Below, piece after piece: positions 25,274-34,313 of a DNA stretch of 64,000 bases. Positions within the stretch are counted from its first letter, which is position 1. Each line of letters begins with the position of its first letter. The notes under the pieces were generated by a model, which saw only the letters and a list, made by a program, of their open reading frames with translations, was not told the DNA's origin and did no database searches. The position numbers were made by a program, and so were the translations under genes. Origin of the DNA: Alkalihalobacillus trypoxylicola (GTDB lineage Bacteria > Bacillota > Bacilli > Bacillales > Bacillaceae_D); the NCBI RefSeq assembly GCF_001590785.1, contig NZ_LTAO01000001.1, positions 62,001 to 126,000 on the forward strand, in the 5' to 3' direction.

Positions 25274-26770
25274 TTATAATTTCTCTAAAGGCCACCATTT
25301 AAACCCATCTTTTTCTAACAAGCGCTCTGATTCAATTGGCCCCATCGTTCCAGCCTCATATTTAGCAATATCTTTGTTTGAATCAGACCACGCTTCAGAA
25401 ATGGGGTCTATTAACGCCCAAGATAGGTTTACTTCATCCCAATGCGCAAAGTTCGTCGCATCGCCTAGCATACAATCATATATTAGTCTTTCATAAGCCT
25501 CTGGTGTATTTACACCATCAACGCTAGTATGACTATAATCTAACTTTACAGGAATTGTCTCACCAAGGAGACCAATTTTTTTACCATTTAAAATTAGAGT
25601 AATCCCCTCATCAGGTTGAATATGAATGACTAATAAATTCGGATGAATCGAAGAATCCTGCTTTTCATTTTTTTGAGTATAAACATTCAATGGTAGATCT
25701 TTAAACTGTACGACTATTTTTGTCGATTTTTGAGCCATTCTTTTTCCCGTTCTAACATAAAAAGGAACTCCTGCCCAACGATGGTTGTCAATCATTAGCT
25801 TTCCGGAAACGAATGTTTCTGTTTTGGATTCAGGATTTACATTCTTTTCACTTCTATATCCTGGGACTTGATGATCCTGAATTGTGCCAGCGTCATATTG
25901 TCCACGAATGAAGTAATCATCAGCTTCTTCAGAGGAAATGGAACGAACCGCCCGAAGTACTTTAATTTTTTCACTTCTTACTTCATCTGTTGCTAATCGT
26001 ATAGGTGGGTCCATCGATAATAATAAAACCATTTGTAATAGGTGGTTTTGAACCATATCCCTTAGTGCACCTGAGGTTTCATAGTAGCCACCACGATCCT
26101 CTACACCTAAAACCTCACTTGAAGTAATTTGAATATTTGATATATGTCGATTGTTCCATAATGGTTCAAAGATGGCATTTGCAAAGCGAATCACTTCAAT
26201 ATTTTGGACCATCTCCTTACCTAGATAATGGTCAATTCGATAAATTTGATCTTCTGTAAAGGCTTCTCTAATCTCATTATTTAATTTCTGAGCAGAAGGT
26301 AAATCGTGTCCGAATGGCTTTTCAATCACTAAGCGATTCCAACCATCGGATTGTGTAACCCCTTCATTTTTAAGCTGTATGGCGATTGTACCAAAAAATT
26401 CTGGCGCCATAGCCATATAATATATACGATTACCAGGTATATGAAATTCAGTTTCGAGTTCCTGTAACCTTTGATTCAAACGTTGGTATGATTTCGTATC
26501 TGTTACATCGAAAGGCAAATAAAAGAAATGATTACAAAATTGCTCGATGTTATCAGTAGGCAGATGAGCTTCTTCTATCGCTTTTCTTACATTATCTCTT
26601 AATGTTTGGTCATCCCAAGGTCTTCTAGCAATTCCAATGACGACAAACTGCTCAGAAAGCTTCCCAGTTATGTATAAATTATAAATGGATGGGTAGAGCT
26701 TACGTTTTGCCAAATCGCCTGTTGCACCGAATAAAACGATGCTTGTTTTTGGATTATGGTTTTCACTCAT
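25274..26770 (-). CDS. zwf: Glucose-6-phosphate 1-dehydrogenase
   Basis: This 498-residue enzyme oxidises glucose-6-phosphate to 6-phosphogluconolactone with NADP+, opening the pentose phosphate pathway. The coenzyme loop GATGDLAKRKLYPS is at residues 15-28, and the substrate site RIDHYLGKE lies near residues 175-185. The full length matches the family. The ATG at 26770 has AGAGAGGAAA upstream. It is monocistronic, with a terminator after it and a long AT-rich stretch before it; no gnd or pgl gene is adjacent. Confidence 0.97.
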   Translation of the reverse strand: MSENHNPKTSIVLFGATGDLAKRKLYPSIYNLYITGKLSEQFVVIGIARRPWDDQTLRDNVRKAIEEAHLPTDNIEQFCNHFFYLPFDVTDTKSYQRLNQRLQELETEFHIPGNRIYYMAMAPEFFGTIAIQLKNEGVTQSDGWNRLVIEKPFGHDLPSAQKLNNEIREAFTEDQIYRIDHYLGKEMVQNIEVIRFANAIFEPLWNNRHISNIQITSSEVLGVEDRGGYYETSGALRDMVQNHLLQMVLLLSMDPPIRLATDEVRSEKIKVLRAVRSISSEEADDYFIRGQYDAGTIQDHQVPGYRSEKNVNPESKTETFVSGKLMIDNHRWAGVPFYVRTGKRMAQKSTKIVVQFKDLPLNVYTQKNEKQDSSIHPNLLVIHIQPDEGITLILNGKKIGLLGETIPVKLDYSHTSVDGVNTPEAYERLIYDCMLGDATNFAHWDEVNLSWALIDPISEAWSDSNKDIAKYEAGTMGPIESERLLEKDGFKWWPLEKL

Positions 26771-27190
26771 ACGTTCTCATTTCCTCTCTTATCCTGGCAT
26801 TACACTCCTACCATTTTATATAATGCAGTAAACAATATTCATTCATAGAGACAAACTTTAACTTTTTTCTCTTTCACGTTAAAGCAACATTGTTAATAGT
26901 ATAACTCATATTTCAAAGATGTAAATAACAATTGTATTGAAAGTCCCTATTGTTTAAGTAGTGGATATTTTTGTTCCCTTAACGATTTATTTTACCGTTT
27001 TAATGAAAGAAAAATCAAATATATCAACCAAAACTTTTAATGAAAGAATATTCTAACAAATAAAAAGTATAGTCGAAAATAGTATGAAATACAAGCTTTT
27101 AAAAAAGGCTTTTTGTTCACAAAGGTAAAATATCTTCATCCTAATCTTAATAATCACTAGTCAAAAAACCATAAAAAAGGCAATTTTCAT
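26771..27190. other. Gene-free interval upstream of zwf
   Basis: About 420 bp of AT-rich sequence holds no coding frame that I can support. It must contain the zwf promoter, but I do not find a convincing -35/-10 pair. Confidence 0.5.
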
Positions 27191-27230
27191 AAAAAAACAA
27201 CCCAGTTACTTAACGTAAGCTTGGGCTGTT
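27191..27230 (-). terminator. Terminator after the thioredoxin-like gene
   Basis: The stem AACAGCCCA/TGGGTTGTT is followed by a run of T on the minus strand. Confidence 0.8.
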
Positions 27231-27239
27231 AGGTGTGAA

Positions 27240-27716
27240 TTACTCTTCATTTAACGTATAGCTTTCAAAGAATTGTTGGTAATCTTCATTAGATGCTGCC
27301 CCAACGATTCTAAATACCTCTTCACCATCTTTGTATTGAACGAGCGTAGGAGTTGAATCAACATTAAAATCATTCCATCCTTGCTCAAATTCTAACAAGT
27401 TATATTGAAGCAGGTTAACATTCATGTCATCCGCAATAGGCATTAACCTTGGCGTAACCTCTTGACAATACTGACATTTAGGACTGAAGAAATAAACGGT
27501 TGCATCTTCTTCATTTTCTATTTTCTCTTCAAGCTCTTCTGGTAACACGATATTTTGATAATTAGGGTCGTCTAATTGGTCAACGGTTGCTGGATCTAGT
27601 CTACTTTTATTGTAAACATTATCCCCAGATTCCTGAGATTGTTGCATATTTGTAACAAGTACTAAAGCGGCAAAGATTACGACGATTACTGAACCAAAAA
27701 TGATAAGTTTTTTCAT
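27240..27716 (-). CDS. Membrane-anchored thioredoxin-like disulfide oxidoreductase
   Basis: This 158-residue protein has an N-terminal membrane helix (residues 3-22) and a thioredoxin fold with the active-site CQYC in FFSPKCQYCQEV and the cis-proline block DSTPTLVQYKDG. It is shorter than BdbD/DsbA proteins and lacks their inserted helical domain. Its ATG overlaps the stop of the DsbB/BdbC gene (ATGA), so it is the likely redox partner on the outer face of the membrane. It would introduce or shuffle disulfide bonds in secreted proteins. Confidence 0.87.
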   Translation of the reverse strand: MKKLIIFGSVIVVIFAALVLVTNMQQSQESGDNVYNKSRLDPATVDQLDDPNYQNIVLPEELEEKIENEEDATVYFFSPKCQYCQEVTPRLMPIADDMNVNLLQYNLLEFEQGWNDFNVDSTPTLVQYKDGEEVFRIVGAASNEDYQQFFESYTLNEE

Positions 27717-28144
27717 GATTTATTTTCACCTCTTCGATTTCTTATAACGACATAACTAACAATGCTAATGATTAAAAAAGCCGTACCAGCTAAAAATGGA
27801 ATGGTTATAAAACCGAACCAATTTATGTATTGCCCCGTACATGGAACTCGTCCACATGCTGGTGCTGCATCATTAAGAAAGGTCATCTTTTGTAAAGCAT
27901 AGTGATACGTAGAAAGGCATAGTCCTATTATTGATAAAAAGAATGAATATATAGCTGCAGAACTATCTTTTCTAATAATACCAATTAATAGAATAAGAAC
28001 AATTGGGTACATTAAAATTCTCTGGTACCAGCATAATGTACATGGCTCAAACAACCTTACCTGAGAAAAATAAAGAGACCCTAATGTGGCAATAAGGGAG
28101 GTCGCCCAGCCAAACAACATTAAATTTTCGATTTTTTTCTTCAT
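27713..28144 (-). CDS. bdbC: DsbB-family quinone-linked disulfide oxidase
   Basis: This 143-residue protein has four membrane helices. The first loop holds the CxxC pair in FEPCTLCWYQRILMYP, and the second loop holds the cysteines of APACGRVPC. This is the DsbB/BdbC layout, which passes electrons from the thioredoxin-like partner to the quinone pool. It is translationally coupled to the next gene (4-nt overlap). The ribosome-binding site is modest (GAGGCAG). Confidence 0.9.
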   Translation of the reverse strand: MKKKIENLMLFGWATSLIATLGSLYFSQVRLFEPCTLCWYQRILMYPIVLILLIGIIRKDSSAAIYSFFLSIIGLCLSTYHYALQKMTFLNDAAPACGRVPCTGQYINWFGFITIPFLAGTAFLIISIVSYVVIRNRRGENKS

Positions 28145-28300
28145 ATATCTGCCTCATTTCGACAAATTCAACTCATTTACTACCTTCACTATTATACGTT
28201 AAAAAAAAATTAAATGCTTGTCAATCTAGTGAACATTATATTTTCTAGTTAATATATTATAGTAAGCGATTAATAAAGAGATTTTTTCATTTATTTACAT

Positions 28301-28510
28301 GAATCCATTTCTTTATTCATATTTTATAATGAAAACGGAAACGATTAGGTTTTTGATTTTCACTTTAGGTAGATGCTTTCCCAAGGGCTTGTCTTCAGCT
28401 AACTCTGACTACGCAGCGCTTCGTCAGAGTGGATCTTCACACGGCGCTCATCCTTTGGCAGTCACTACCTATCGTTACAATCTACGATTGAATTCACAAA
28501 CATTCAATAC
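28301..28510 (+). repeat. MITE-like modular element E1 (one core unit)
   Basis: The left arm (28301-28350) matches the left terminal repeats of E2 and E4: a GAATCCATTTC block, then AATGAAAAC and GATTAGG. It is followed by one core unit with the shared blocks AGGTAGATGCTTTCCC, the 8-bp stem ACTCTGAC/GTCAGAGT and CACTACCTA. The right terminal repeat seen in other copies is absent. An 87-codon frame here is a by-product of the repeat. Confidence 0.75.
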
Positions 28511-28521
28511 ATATGATTTGA

Positions 28522-28560
28522 CAAAAAAACACTTTCTTCAACAAGAAGAAAATGTTTTTT
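28522..28560 (-). terminator. Terminator after the amidohydrolase gene
   Basis: The 12-bp stem (28528-28539 with 28545-28556) has one G-U pair, loop AACAA and a seven-T tail on the minus strand. Confidence 0.88.
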
Positions 28561-28566
28561 GAACCC

Positions 28567-29916
28567 TTATAAACGACTAGCTAGATGTGGAATTCTCTTA
28601 ATTAATCTTGATATGGAATGATCCGCTTCTTTTAAAATCACACTTTTATCTATGGTTTTCATTACTTTATTTTGCATTAAAATTTGCCCATTCACAATAG
28701 TAGTCTCAACATCTGAGCGCGTAGCTGAATAAACAATTCTTGAGATAGGATCGACATCAAAAGCAGGATAGCTATGAAATTGATTTAAATCTAGAATGAC
28801 TAAATCAGCTTTTTTTCCTACCTCTAAGCTTCCAATTTCAGCCTCTAACCCTAAAGCTTTAGCTCCATTAATGGTCGCCATTTCAAAAACGGTCGTAGCG
28901 TCCATCGCCGTTGGACCATTTTTAGGCTTATGAATTAAAGCCGCTAATCTCATCTCCTGAAACATGTCTAAATTGTTATTGCATGGTGCACCATCCGCTC
29001 CTAGTGAAACCGACATCTGCATTTGTAGAAGCTCAGGAATTTCAGCGATACCAGAAGCTAATTTCAAATTAGAACCTGGGCAATGGCTTACATGAACGCC
29101 TCTTTCTTTTATGACCCTTTTTTCTTCACTATTTAACCAAACACAATGAGCTAACAAAAGCCGTTCATTAGCTAACCCAAGATGGTCTAAATATATTATA
29201 TTTCTCATCCCTGTTTCTGCTTCAACCAGTTTAATTTCTTCTCTGTTCTCAGAAGCATGAGTATGAACTTTAATTTGGTTTACTTCAGATAATTTCTGAA
29301 CTTCTATTAATAATGTCTCCGTACAGGAAAGGACAAATCTAGGAGCAAACGAATAATGAAGCCTGCCATTATCATAATGATGCCACTTCTCCATTAAATC
29401 AACACTTTCTTGTAGAGAAGCGGTTGTCGTTTCTTGTAAATTTTTAGGAACCCCTGCCCCTTTATCCATCATGACTTTTCCTGAAATAGCACGAATACCA
29501 GATTGAGCAAGTGCTTCAAAAGCCTCATTAGAATGGTGAACCGTCTCCATATCAGCAATGGTTGTGGTCCCGCTTTCAATAAGCTCTCCAATACCTAGCA
29601 TGGCAGAGTAAAAGATCGACTCGGGATCATGAGCAGCTTCTAAAGGCCAAATTCGCTTTTTAAGCCAATCCATTAGTTCAAGGTCGTCTCCTTTACCACG
29701 GAATATCGTTTGACATAAGTGGATATGAGTTTGAATAAAACCAGGTATGATATATTTATTGGTTGCATCGATTATTCTGTCTACTTGACTAGTTTGTTCA
29801 ATTTTTGGAGCGATTTCGATAATTTTTGTCGCTTCAATTAATAAATCACCAGTAAAAATATCTCGCTCTTGATTCATTGTAATAATGGTACCATTCTTAA
29901 TCAAAAGTTTATTCAT
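28567..29916 (-). CDS. Amidohydrolase, probable purine (guanine?) deaminase
   Basis: This 449-residue metal-dependent hydrolase belongs to the cytosine/guanine deaminase branch of the amidohydrolase superfamily (TrzA/AtzB/SsnA type). Metal and catalytic residues are H64 and H66 (THIHL), H220 and E223 (HTHASE), H257 (LLLAHC) and D308 (LGADGAPCNN). The position directly after pucE and behind a guanine-class riboswitch makes deamination of guanine to xanthine, the XDH substrate, the most likely role. Close relatives are also annotated as 5'-deoxyadenosine or S-adenosylhomocysteine deaminases, so the substrate is inference. AAGGAGG lies 9-10 nt before the ATG. A terminator follows. Confidence 0.82.
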   Translation of the reverse strand: MNKLLIKNGTIITMNQERDIFTGDLLIEATKIIEIAPKIEQTSQVDRIIDATNKYIIPGFIQTHIHLCQTIFRGKGDDLELMDWLKKRIWPLEAAHDPESIFYSAMLGIGELIESGTTTIADMETVHHSNEAFEALAQSGIRAISGKVMMDKGAGVPKNLQETTTASLQESVDLMEKWHHYDNGRLHYSFAPRFVLSCTETLLIEVQKLSEVNQIKVHTHASENREEIKLVEAETGMRNIIYLDHLGLANERLLLAHCVWLNSEEKRVIKERGVHVSHCPGSNLKLASGIAEIPELLQMQMSVSLGADGAPCNNNLDMFQEMRLAALIHKPKNGPTAMDATTVFEMATINGAKALGLEAEIGSLEVGKKADLVILDLNQFHSYPAFDVDPISRIVYSATRSDVETTIVNGQILMQNKVMKTIDKSVILKEADHSISRLIKRIPHLASRL

Positions 29917-29960
29917 AACGTTTGTTTTCCTCCTTAATAAATACCTACCATAAAGTTTTT

Positions 29961-30025
29961 AACGTAGTTAGGATTTATCGGTTCCAAGTAGAGACCCTCA
30001 AACCTTATTATTGAGGTTATACGCT
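29961..30025 (-). ncRNA. Purine (guanine-class) riboswitch aptamer
   Basis: The minus-strand RNA shows all parts of the purine aptamer: P1 (AGCGUA with UACGUU), J1/2 UAUAA, P2 CCUCAA/UUUGAGG, L2 with AUAAGG, J2/3 GGUCUCUAC, P3 UUGGA/UCCUAA, L3 ACCGAUAAA, then the discriminator C in AACUAC. The C at that position predicts guanine or hypoxanthine binding rather than adenine. It closely resembles the B. subtilis pbuG aptamer as I recall it. It starts 7-10 nt after the pucE stop and precedes the amidohydrolase gene. No terminator stem with a T-run follows. Confidence 0.9.
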
Positions 30026-30031
30026 ATGAAA

Positions 30032-30523
30032 CTACATTAAATTAGAATGAATGACACGTTGAACGGCTCTTTTAATTCCTGCGTAGCCTGTGCAACGACA
30101 TAGATTACCAGATAATGCTTCTTTTATCTCCTCATCTGTCGGATGATGATTCTCCGATAATAACGCTTTGACCGCTATAATCATACCAGGTGTGCAATAA
30201 CCACATTGAAAACCACCCTCTTCTATAAATGCTTGTTGAATCGGATCTAGCTCTTTTTGAGAAGCAAGGAATTCAATCGTTTCGATCGTCATGCCGTTCA
30301 CTTGAAAAGCCATTGTCATGCATGCGTTCATTAAACGACCATTAACAAGAATGGAACAGGCTCCACATCTGCCAATTTCACAAGATACCTTTGTTCCCGT
30401 TAATTGTAAATCCTCTCTTAAAATATCCACGACTCGTTTCGTAGGTTCCGTATTTAAAGTAAATGGCTCATTGTTCACACTTATTTTCAACTGAAAAGGG
30501 GGAGTCATTGTATGACGATTCAT
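30032..30523 (-). CDS. pucE: Xanthine dehydrogenase 2Fe-2S subunit
   Basis: This 163-residue protein has two [2Fe-2S] domains: a plant-ferredoxin-type site (CEIGRCGAC and a later NAC, residues about 48-68) and a helical domain with CGYCTPG and CRCTGY. It passes electrons from the molybdenum site to FAD. The ATG at 30523 has GGAGGTG upstream and lies 55 nt inside the end of pucD. It is the last gene of the pucABCDE order known from B. subtilis. Confidence 0.95.
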   Translation of the reverse strand: MNRHTMTPPFQLKISVNNEPFTLNTEPTKRVVDILREDLQLTGTKVSCEIGRCGACSILVNGRLMNACMTMAFQVNGMTIETIEFLASQKELDPIQQAFIEEGGFQCGYCTPGMIIAVKALLSENHHPTDEEIKEALSGNLCRCTGYAGIKRAVQRVIHSNLM

Positions 30524-32786
30524 GTAGCACCTCCATGTTCCATTTAGTCATATTCATTAGTCGTTCTCTATCAATTGGTAGTTGATTAAGCCAATTACCG
30601 GTCGCATCATGAACAGCTTTTACAATCGCAGGTGCTACAGCAACCGTTCCAATTTCACCTACTCCTCTAGGTCCGAAATGATCCCCCTTTGCTAATGTTT
30701 CGATTGCCTTAACTTCTAAATGCTCAGGTGTATCTTTAACGGTAGGAATAAAATACGTATCGAAATTATCTGTTACGTAACGACTTTGCTCCATTTTTGC
30801 GTCCTCCATTAATGAATAGCCTAATGACATGATGCCCCCACCTTCAATCTGTCCCAAATATCCTAACTCATTGACAACAGGTCCAGCAGATATAACCTGT
30901 GATAAATCAATCACTTTTACTTTACCAGTCCGTAAATCTACTTCAACATCTGCTGTAACTGCAGCAAAGGTAAACAAATAATGACCCGAATCTATTTGAT
31001 CAGGAGTTGTCGGGAATTGTATTTCCGTTTCAGTCATGATTTCTATTGTGCGATTGGCTAAATCTTTAAAAGAGAGTAAGAAATTTTGTGATGATTGTTT
31101 CTCGTAAATCCCCCCAGGTCCAATCGTTAATTCGACTTCAGATAATTTCGTTAATTCAGAAGCGGCTTTTAACATTTTCTTTAGAAAAGTTACTTTCATA
31201 TTTTGTACACTATGCCAAACCATACTTGTAGCTCGTGAAGCTGTTGATGAACCTGATGAAGGAACTTTTTCTGTATCACCAATAACTATTTTCAAATCAG
31301 AAGCATGACAGCCTAACTCTTCTGTGACAATGGTTTCTATAACCGTTAATACTCCTTGACCAAATTCCTCAAATCCAAAAGCAATTTCAATCAAACCATC
31401 TTTCCTTAAAGTTAAACGACCACCTGACGGGTCGAGTCTTCCATAGCCAAGCCCTCCACCATGCATAGTGATAGCATATCCTCTCCCATATTTCAGCCAA
31501 GGTCTGTTCGATTGTGGTTTAAAGCTCTTTGTTTGCTTCTCCTTTAAACAATGCTCTAAAACATGGCGCGCTCCATTTGTAGGGGCAATACGCTGCCCCA
31601 AAGACCCTCGGTCCTGTTCATTTCGAATATTCAACTCTCTTAAATATAATGGACAAATATTTAACCTTTCCGCTAGCCGATCCAGTTGTCCTTCTAATGC
31701 AAATGTAACTTGATTACCTCCAAAGCCTCGAAACTCCCCAGACACTCCATTATTAGTAAAAACAGAAATACCATGGACATCAACATTCTCAATCCGATAT
31801 GGACCTGTAGAGTGCTCGACTGCAAAATCTAAAACCGCTGGACCAAGAGTGGAGTAGGCACCTGTATCAGCTACTATTTTCACTTGATGGGCTACTATTT
31901 TCCCTGTATTCTTCGCTCCCGTTTTCATCGTTATTTTCATCGGATGCCTTTTGATTCCTGCTCTTACTGATTCAACTCGTTTATTATGGATTTTGACCGG
32001 TCTTTTTGTTTTTAAAGCTAAAAGAGAAGCATAAGGCTGAATATTTAATTCATCCTTTCCTCCAAACGATCCCCCCATTGGACTTGAAATAATCCGAATG
32101 GACTTTTCGGGTAAATTCAAAATTCTAGATAATTGAAAACGATCCTTATAGCCATGTTGTGTTCCTACATATACTGTTATACTTCCATCCTCATGAGGAA
32201 CAACCACTCCTCCTTCTGTTTCCATATATGAATGCATTTGTCTTGGCAATTCATACGTTTCTGAAATTACCACATCACATTCATCCTCTAAACTTTTCTC
32301 TACTTCTCCATGAGAGAAAGAAGCTTCATGAAGGATGTTCCCACTAGGGAATAATTGAGGGGCATCATCCTTTAATGCTTCCTCTGGTGAAGTAATAACC
32401 GATAATGGTTTGTAAGTTACTTCAATTAAGCTTATAGCTTTCTCAGCAGTTTGAATGGAGGTAGCAGCTACGCAGGCTATTGCATCTCCAGTAAACCGAA
32501 CGATGGAATCACAAAGAACGGGTTGGTCTGGAGTGACAATTCCAAATCCATTCAGTCCAGGTACATCCTTTGCTGTTAATATGGCTACAATTCCATCAAG
32601 CTTTTCCGCTTTACTTATATCAATAGAAAGAATTTCAGCGTGTGGATGGTCACTTCGGTACACCTTTCCATATAACATGTTCGGAAAAGTAAAATCCGTT
32701 AAATATTTCAATTTTCCGGTTACTTTTATCGCTCCATCTGGACGTAATCTTTTTCTAGAATGTTTTAATTCTGATTGTAATCTCAT
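30468..32786 (-). CDS. pucD: Xanthine dehydrogenase molybdenum-binding subunit
   Basis: This 772-residue catalytic subunit of the xanthine oxidase family binds the molybdopterin cofactor and hydroxylates hypoxanthine and xanthine to urate. It carries the cofactor blocks GGSFGGKDE and FRGFGGNQ, plus GPRGVGEIGTVAVAPAI, which holds the active-site glutamate. Its ATG overlaps the pucC stop by 4 nt (ATGA), and its 3' end overlaps pucE. The length is normal for PucD. Confidence 0.95.
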   Translation of the reverse strand: MRLQSELKHSRKRLRPDGAIKVTGKLKYLTDFTFPNMLYGKVYRSDHPHAEILSIDISKAEKLDGIVAILTAKDVPGLNGFGIVTPDQPVLCDSIVRFTGDAIACVAATSIQTAEKAISLIEVTYKPLSVITSPEEALKDDAPQLFPSGNILHEASFSHGEVEKSLEDECDVVISETYELPRQMHSYMETEGGVVVPHEDGSITVYVGTQHGYKDRFQLSRILNLPEKSIRIISSPMGGSFGGKDELNIQPYASLLALKTKRPVKIHNKRVESVRAGIKRHPMKITMKTGAKNTGKIVAHQVKIVADTGAYSTLGPAVLDFAVEHSTGPYRIENVDVHGISVFTNNGVSGEFRGFGGNQVTFALEGQLDRLAERLNICPLYLRELNIRNEQDRGSLGQRIAPTNGARHVLEHCLKEKQTKSFKPQSNRPWLKYGRGYAITMHGGGLGYGRLDPSGGRLTLRKDGLIEIAFGFEEFGQGVLTVIETIVTEELGCHASDLKIVIGDTEKVPSSGSSTASRATSMVWHSVQNMKVTFLKKMLKAASELTKLSEVELTIGPGGIYEKQSSQNFLLSFKDLANRTIEIMTETEIQFPTTPDQIDSGHYLFTFAAVTADVEVDLRTGKVKVIDLSQVISAGPVVNELGYLGQIEGGGIMSLGYSLMEDAKMEQSRYVTDNFDTYFIPTVKDTPEHLEVKAIETLAKGDHFGPRGVGEIGTVAVAPAIVKAVHDATGNWLNQLPIDRERLMNMTKWNMEVLHESSYNDSPFSVENKCEQ

Positions 32787-33667
32787 GAATGTATTTCACT
32801 CCTTTCTAACAATTTCTCCACTAAAAAAGAGGCTAACAAGTTGGCAGCCATCCTTTTTTTGTATTCTGCGGATGCAAACGGATCATCAACAGGATTATAT
32901 TCTAAAAGAATAACTTTATACATTTCATTAATCTCTTCCTTCGTTAAGGTTTTTCCCTTCATTAATCGTTCCGTTCTTAATAGTCGTTCGGGAAAATGCT
33001 GACTAGATGAAACAGCTATTCGACACTCATCAATCTTAAATCCTTTTTGGAGCTCTAAGTAACAAGAGATAGAGATTATGGAAGGAGTAAAAGCTTCCCT
33101 TCTACCTATCTTCTCAAAATAAAAAGTATGGTCATAATCAGCTGCTCGATTAGGTATCAAAATATTAATAATTATAGCGTTAGAAAAAGTTTCGGCTTGA
33201 TTTATCATTAATTCTAAAAACTCATGTAATAAACTCGTTTGTTCACTTACTCCGTCATACCATAAAATTTGTGCATTCAAAGATAAAAGGACATGAATTA
33301 AATCTCCATATTGATAACCAATATTTCCGCCAATAGTCGCTTGATTTCTAATACCAGGAGCGGCGATTTCTTTAACTGCTGAAATTAGACTATTTTGATA
33401 TTTTTGTATAAATGGGTGCTTGAGCAAATAGGATAGAGTTACATTGCTGCCAATAGATAAGAAATCATTTTGAGAGTGACTTACTTCCTGTAAGCTAGGA
33501 ATCTCTCTTAAGCTAATAAGGTGGTCTGGTTTGGAAATGCCCTTTTCCTCTTGCAGCCTCAAGATTGTTCCTCCTGCTATATAAGCTGAATTATTTCTAA
33601 ATGTGTTTTTTATTTTCCAGGCTTCTTCTATAGTAACTGGAAGCCATATTTGGGGCACATGGCTCAT
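32783..33667 (-). CDS. pucC: Xanthine dehydrogenase FAD-binding subunit
   Basis: This protein of 294 residues belongs to the CO dehydrogenase flavoprotein (CoxM/PucC) family. FAD contacts are visible in AYIAGGTILRL (pyrophosphate loop) and APGIRNQATIGGNIGYQ. It hands electrons from the Fe-S clusters to NAD+ or another acceptor. The frame opens at GTG 33676, but ATG 33665-33667 has GAGG at proper spacing. It follows pucB by a few bases. Confidence 0.93.
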   Translation of the reverse strand: MSHVPQIWLPVTIEEAWKIKNTFRNNSAYIAGGTILRLQEEKGISKPDHLISLREIPSLQEVSHSQNDFLSIGSNVTLSYLLKHPFIQKYQNSLISAVKEIAAPGIRNQATIGGNIGYQYGDLIHVLLSLNAQILWYDGVSEQTSLLHEFLELMINQAETFSNAIIINILIPNRAADYDHTFYFEKIGRREAFTPSIISISCYLELQKGFKIDECRIAVSSSQHFPERLLRTERLMKGKTLTKEEINEMYKVILLEYNPVDDPFASAEYKKRMAANLLASFLVEKLLERSEIHS

Positions 33668-33677
33668 TTGATTCACC

Positions 33678-34313
33678 TCATTCTAATTTTTCTTTAATAA
33701 AATGATAATCCTTCATGGTATCAATATCAGTAAAAAGTCTCTTATTTTCATACTTTATATGATGAACAAAATCTGGGTCTGTTCCTAAAATTATCGCTTT
33801 GGCACCTCTATCACCTTTTAGACTTAATAAAGAAGAGAACGCTTTTTCATTACATAAGATAGGGGGTTGAATTGTTCCTCCTTGACACGAAGTAATAAAT
33901 GTAATGTCTTTATGTTGCTCTTTAAAATGAGTACGCTTCTTTATTAAGACATCAATCATTCTCCTTGTTATAAAAGGCTGATCAGCAAGAATCGTGACAA
34001 TGGCGTCAGCTTTTTGACAAATAGCTTCTTTTACACCAGCTCTAACCGACGAAGATTGACCTAAATAAGCTTTTTCATTTATAACAAAAGTAATACGGTC
34101 ACATTCGTTCATAGTGAAGCTATTTTTGAATTGTTGTACATCCTTATAATGAGAACATACAACAATCAGCCCGTTTAATTGACTTGATAATGCCGTTTTT
34201 AAAGCTATTACTCCTAAATAATCATTTTGATAGGGTAACCAAAGCTTTGACACGCCCATTCTCTTTGATAAACCAGCAGCAAGATAGATTCCTATAATTC
34301 GGTTATTGTTCAT
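33678..34313 (-). CDS. pucB: MobA-like nucleotidyltransferase for molybdenum cofactor maturation
   Basis: This 211-residue protein starts with the nucleotide-binding GIYLAAGLSKRMGVSKLWLPY motif of MobA/MocA transferases, followed by an ADQPF block. In the puc operon this family makes the cofactor form needed by xanthine dehydrogenase. The ATG overlaps the pucA stop (ATGA). The position matches pucB of B. subtilis. Confidence 0.92.
   Translation of the reverse strand: MNNNRIIGIYLAAGLSKRMGVSKLWLPYQNDYLGVIALKTALSSQLNGLIVVCSHYKDVQQFKNSFTMNECDRITFVINEKAYLGQSSSVRAGVKEAICQKADAIVTILADQPFITRRMIDVLIKKRTHFKEQHKDITFITSCQGGTIQPPILCNEKAFSSLLSLKGDRGAKAIILGTDPDFVHHIKYENKRLFTDIDTMKDYHFIKEKLE

Noticed and set aside
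28191-28224. TTGACA and TATAAT upstream of bdbC as a promoter
   Set aside because: The spacer is 22 nt, too long for sigma-A.
28299-28562. An 87-codon plus-strand frame
   Set aside because: It lies wholly within repeat E1 and runs into the terminator; it has no ribosome-binding site and no likeness to a protein.
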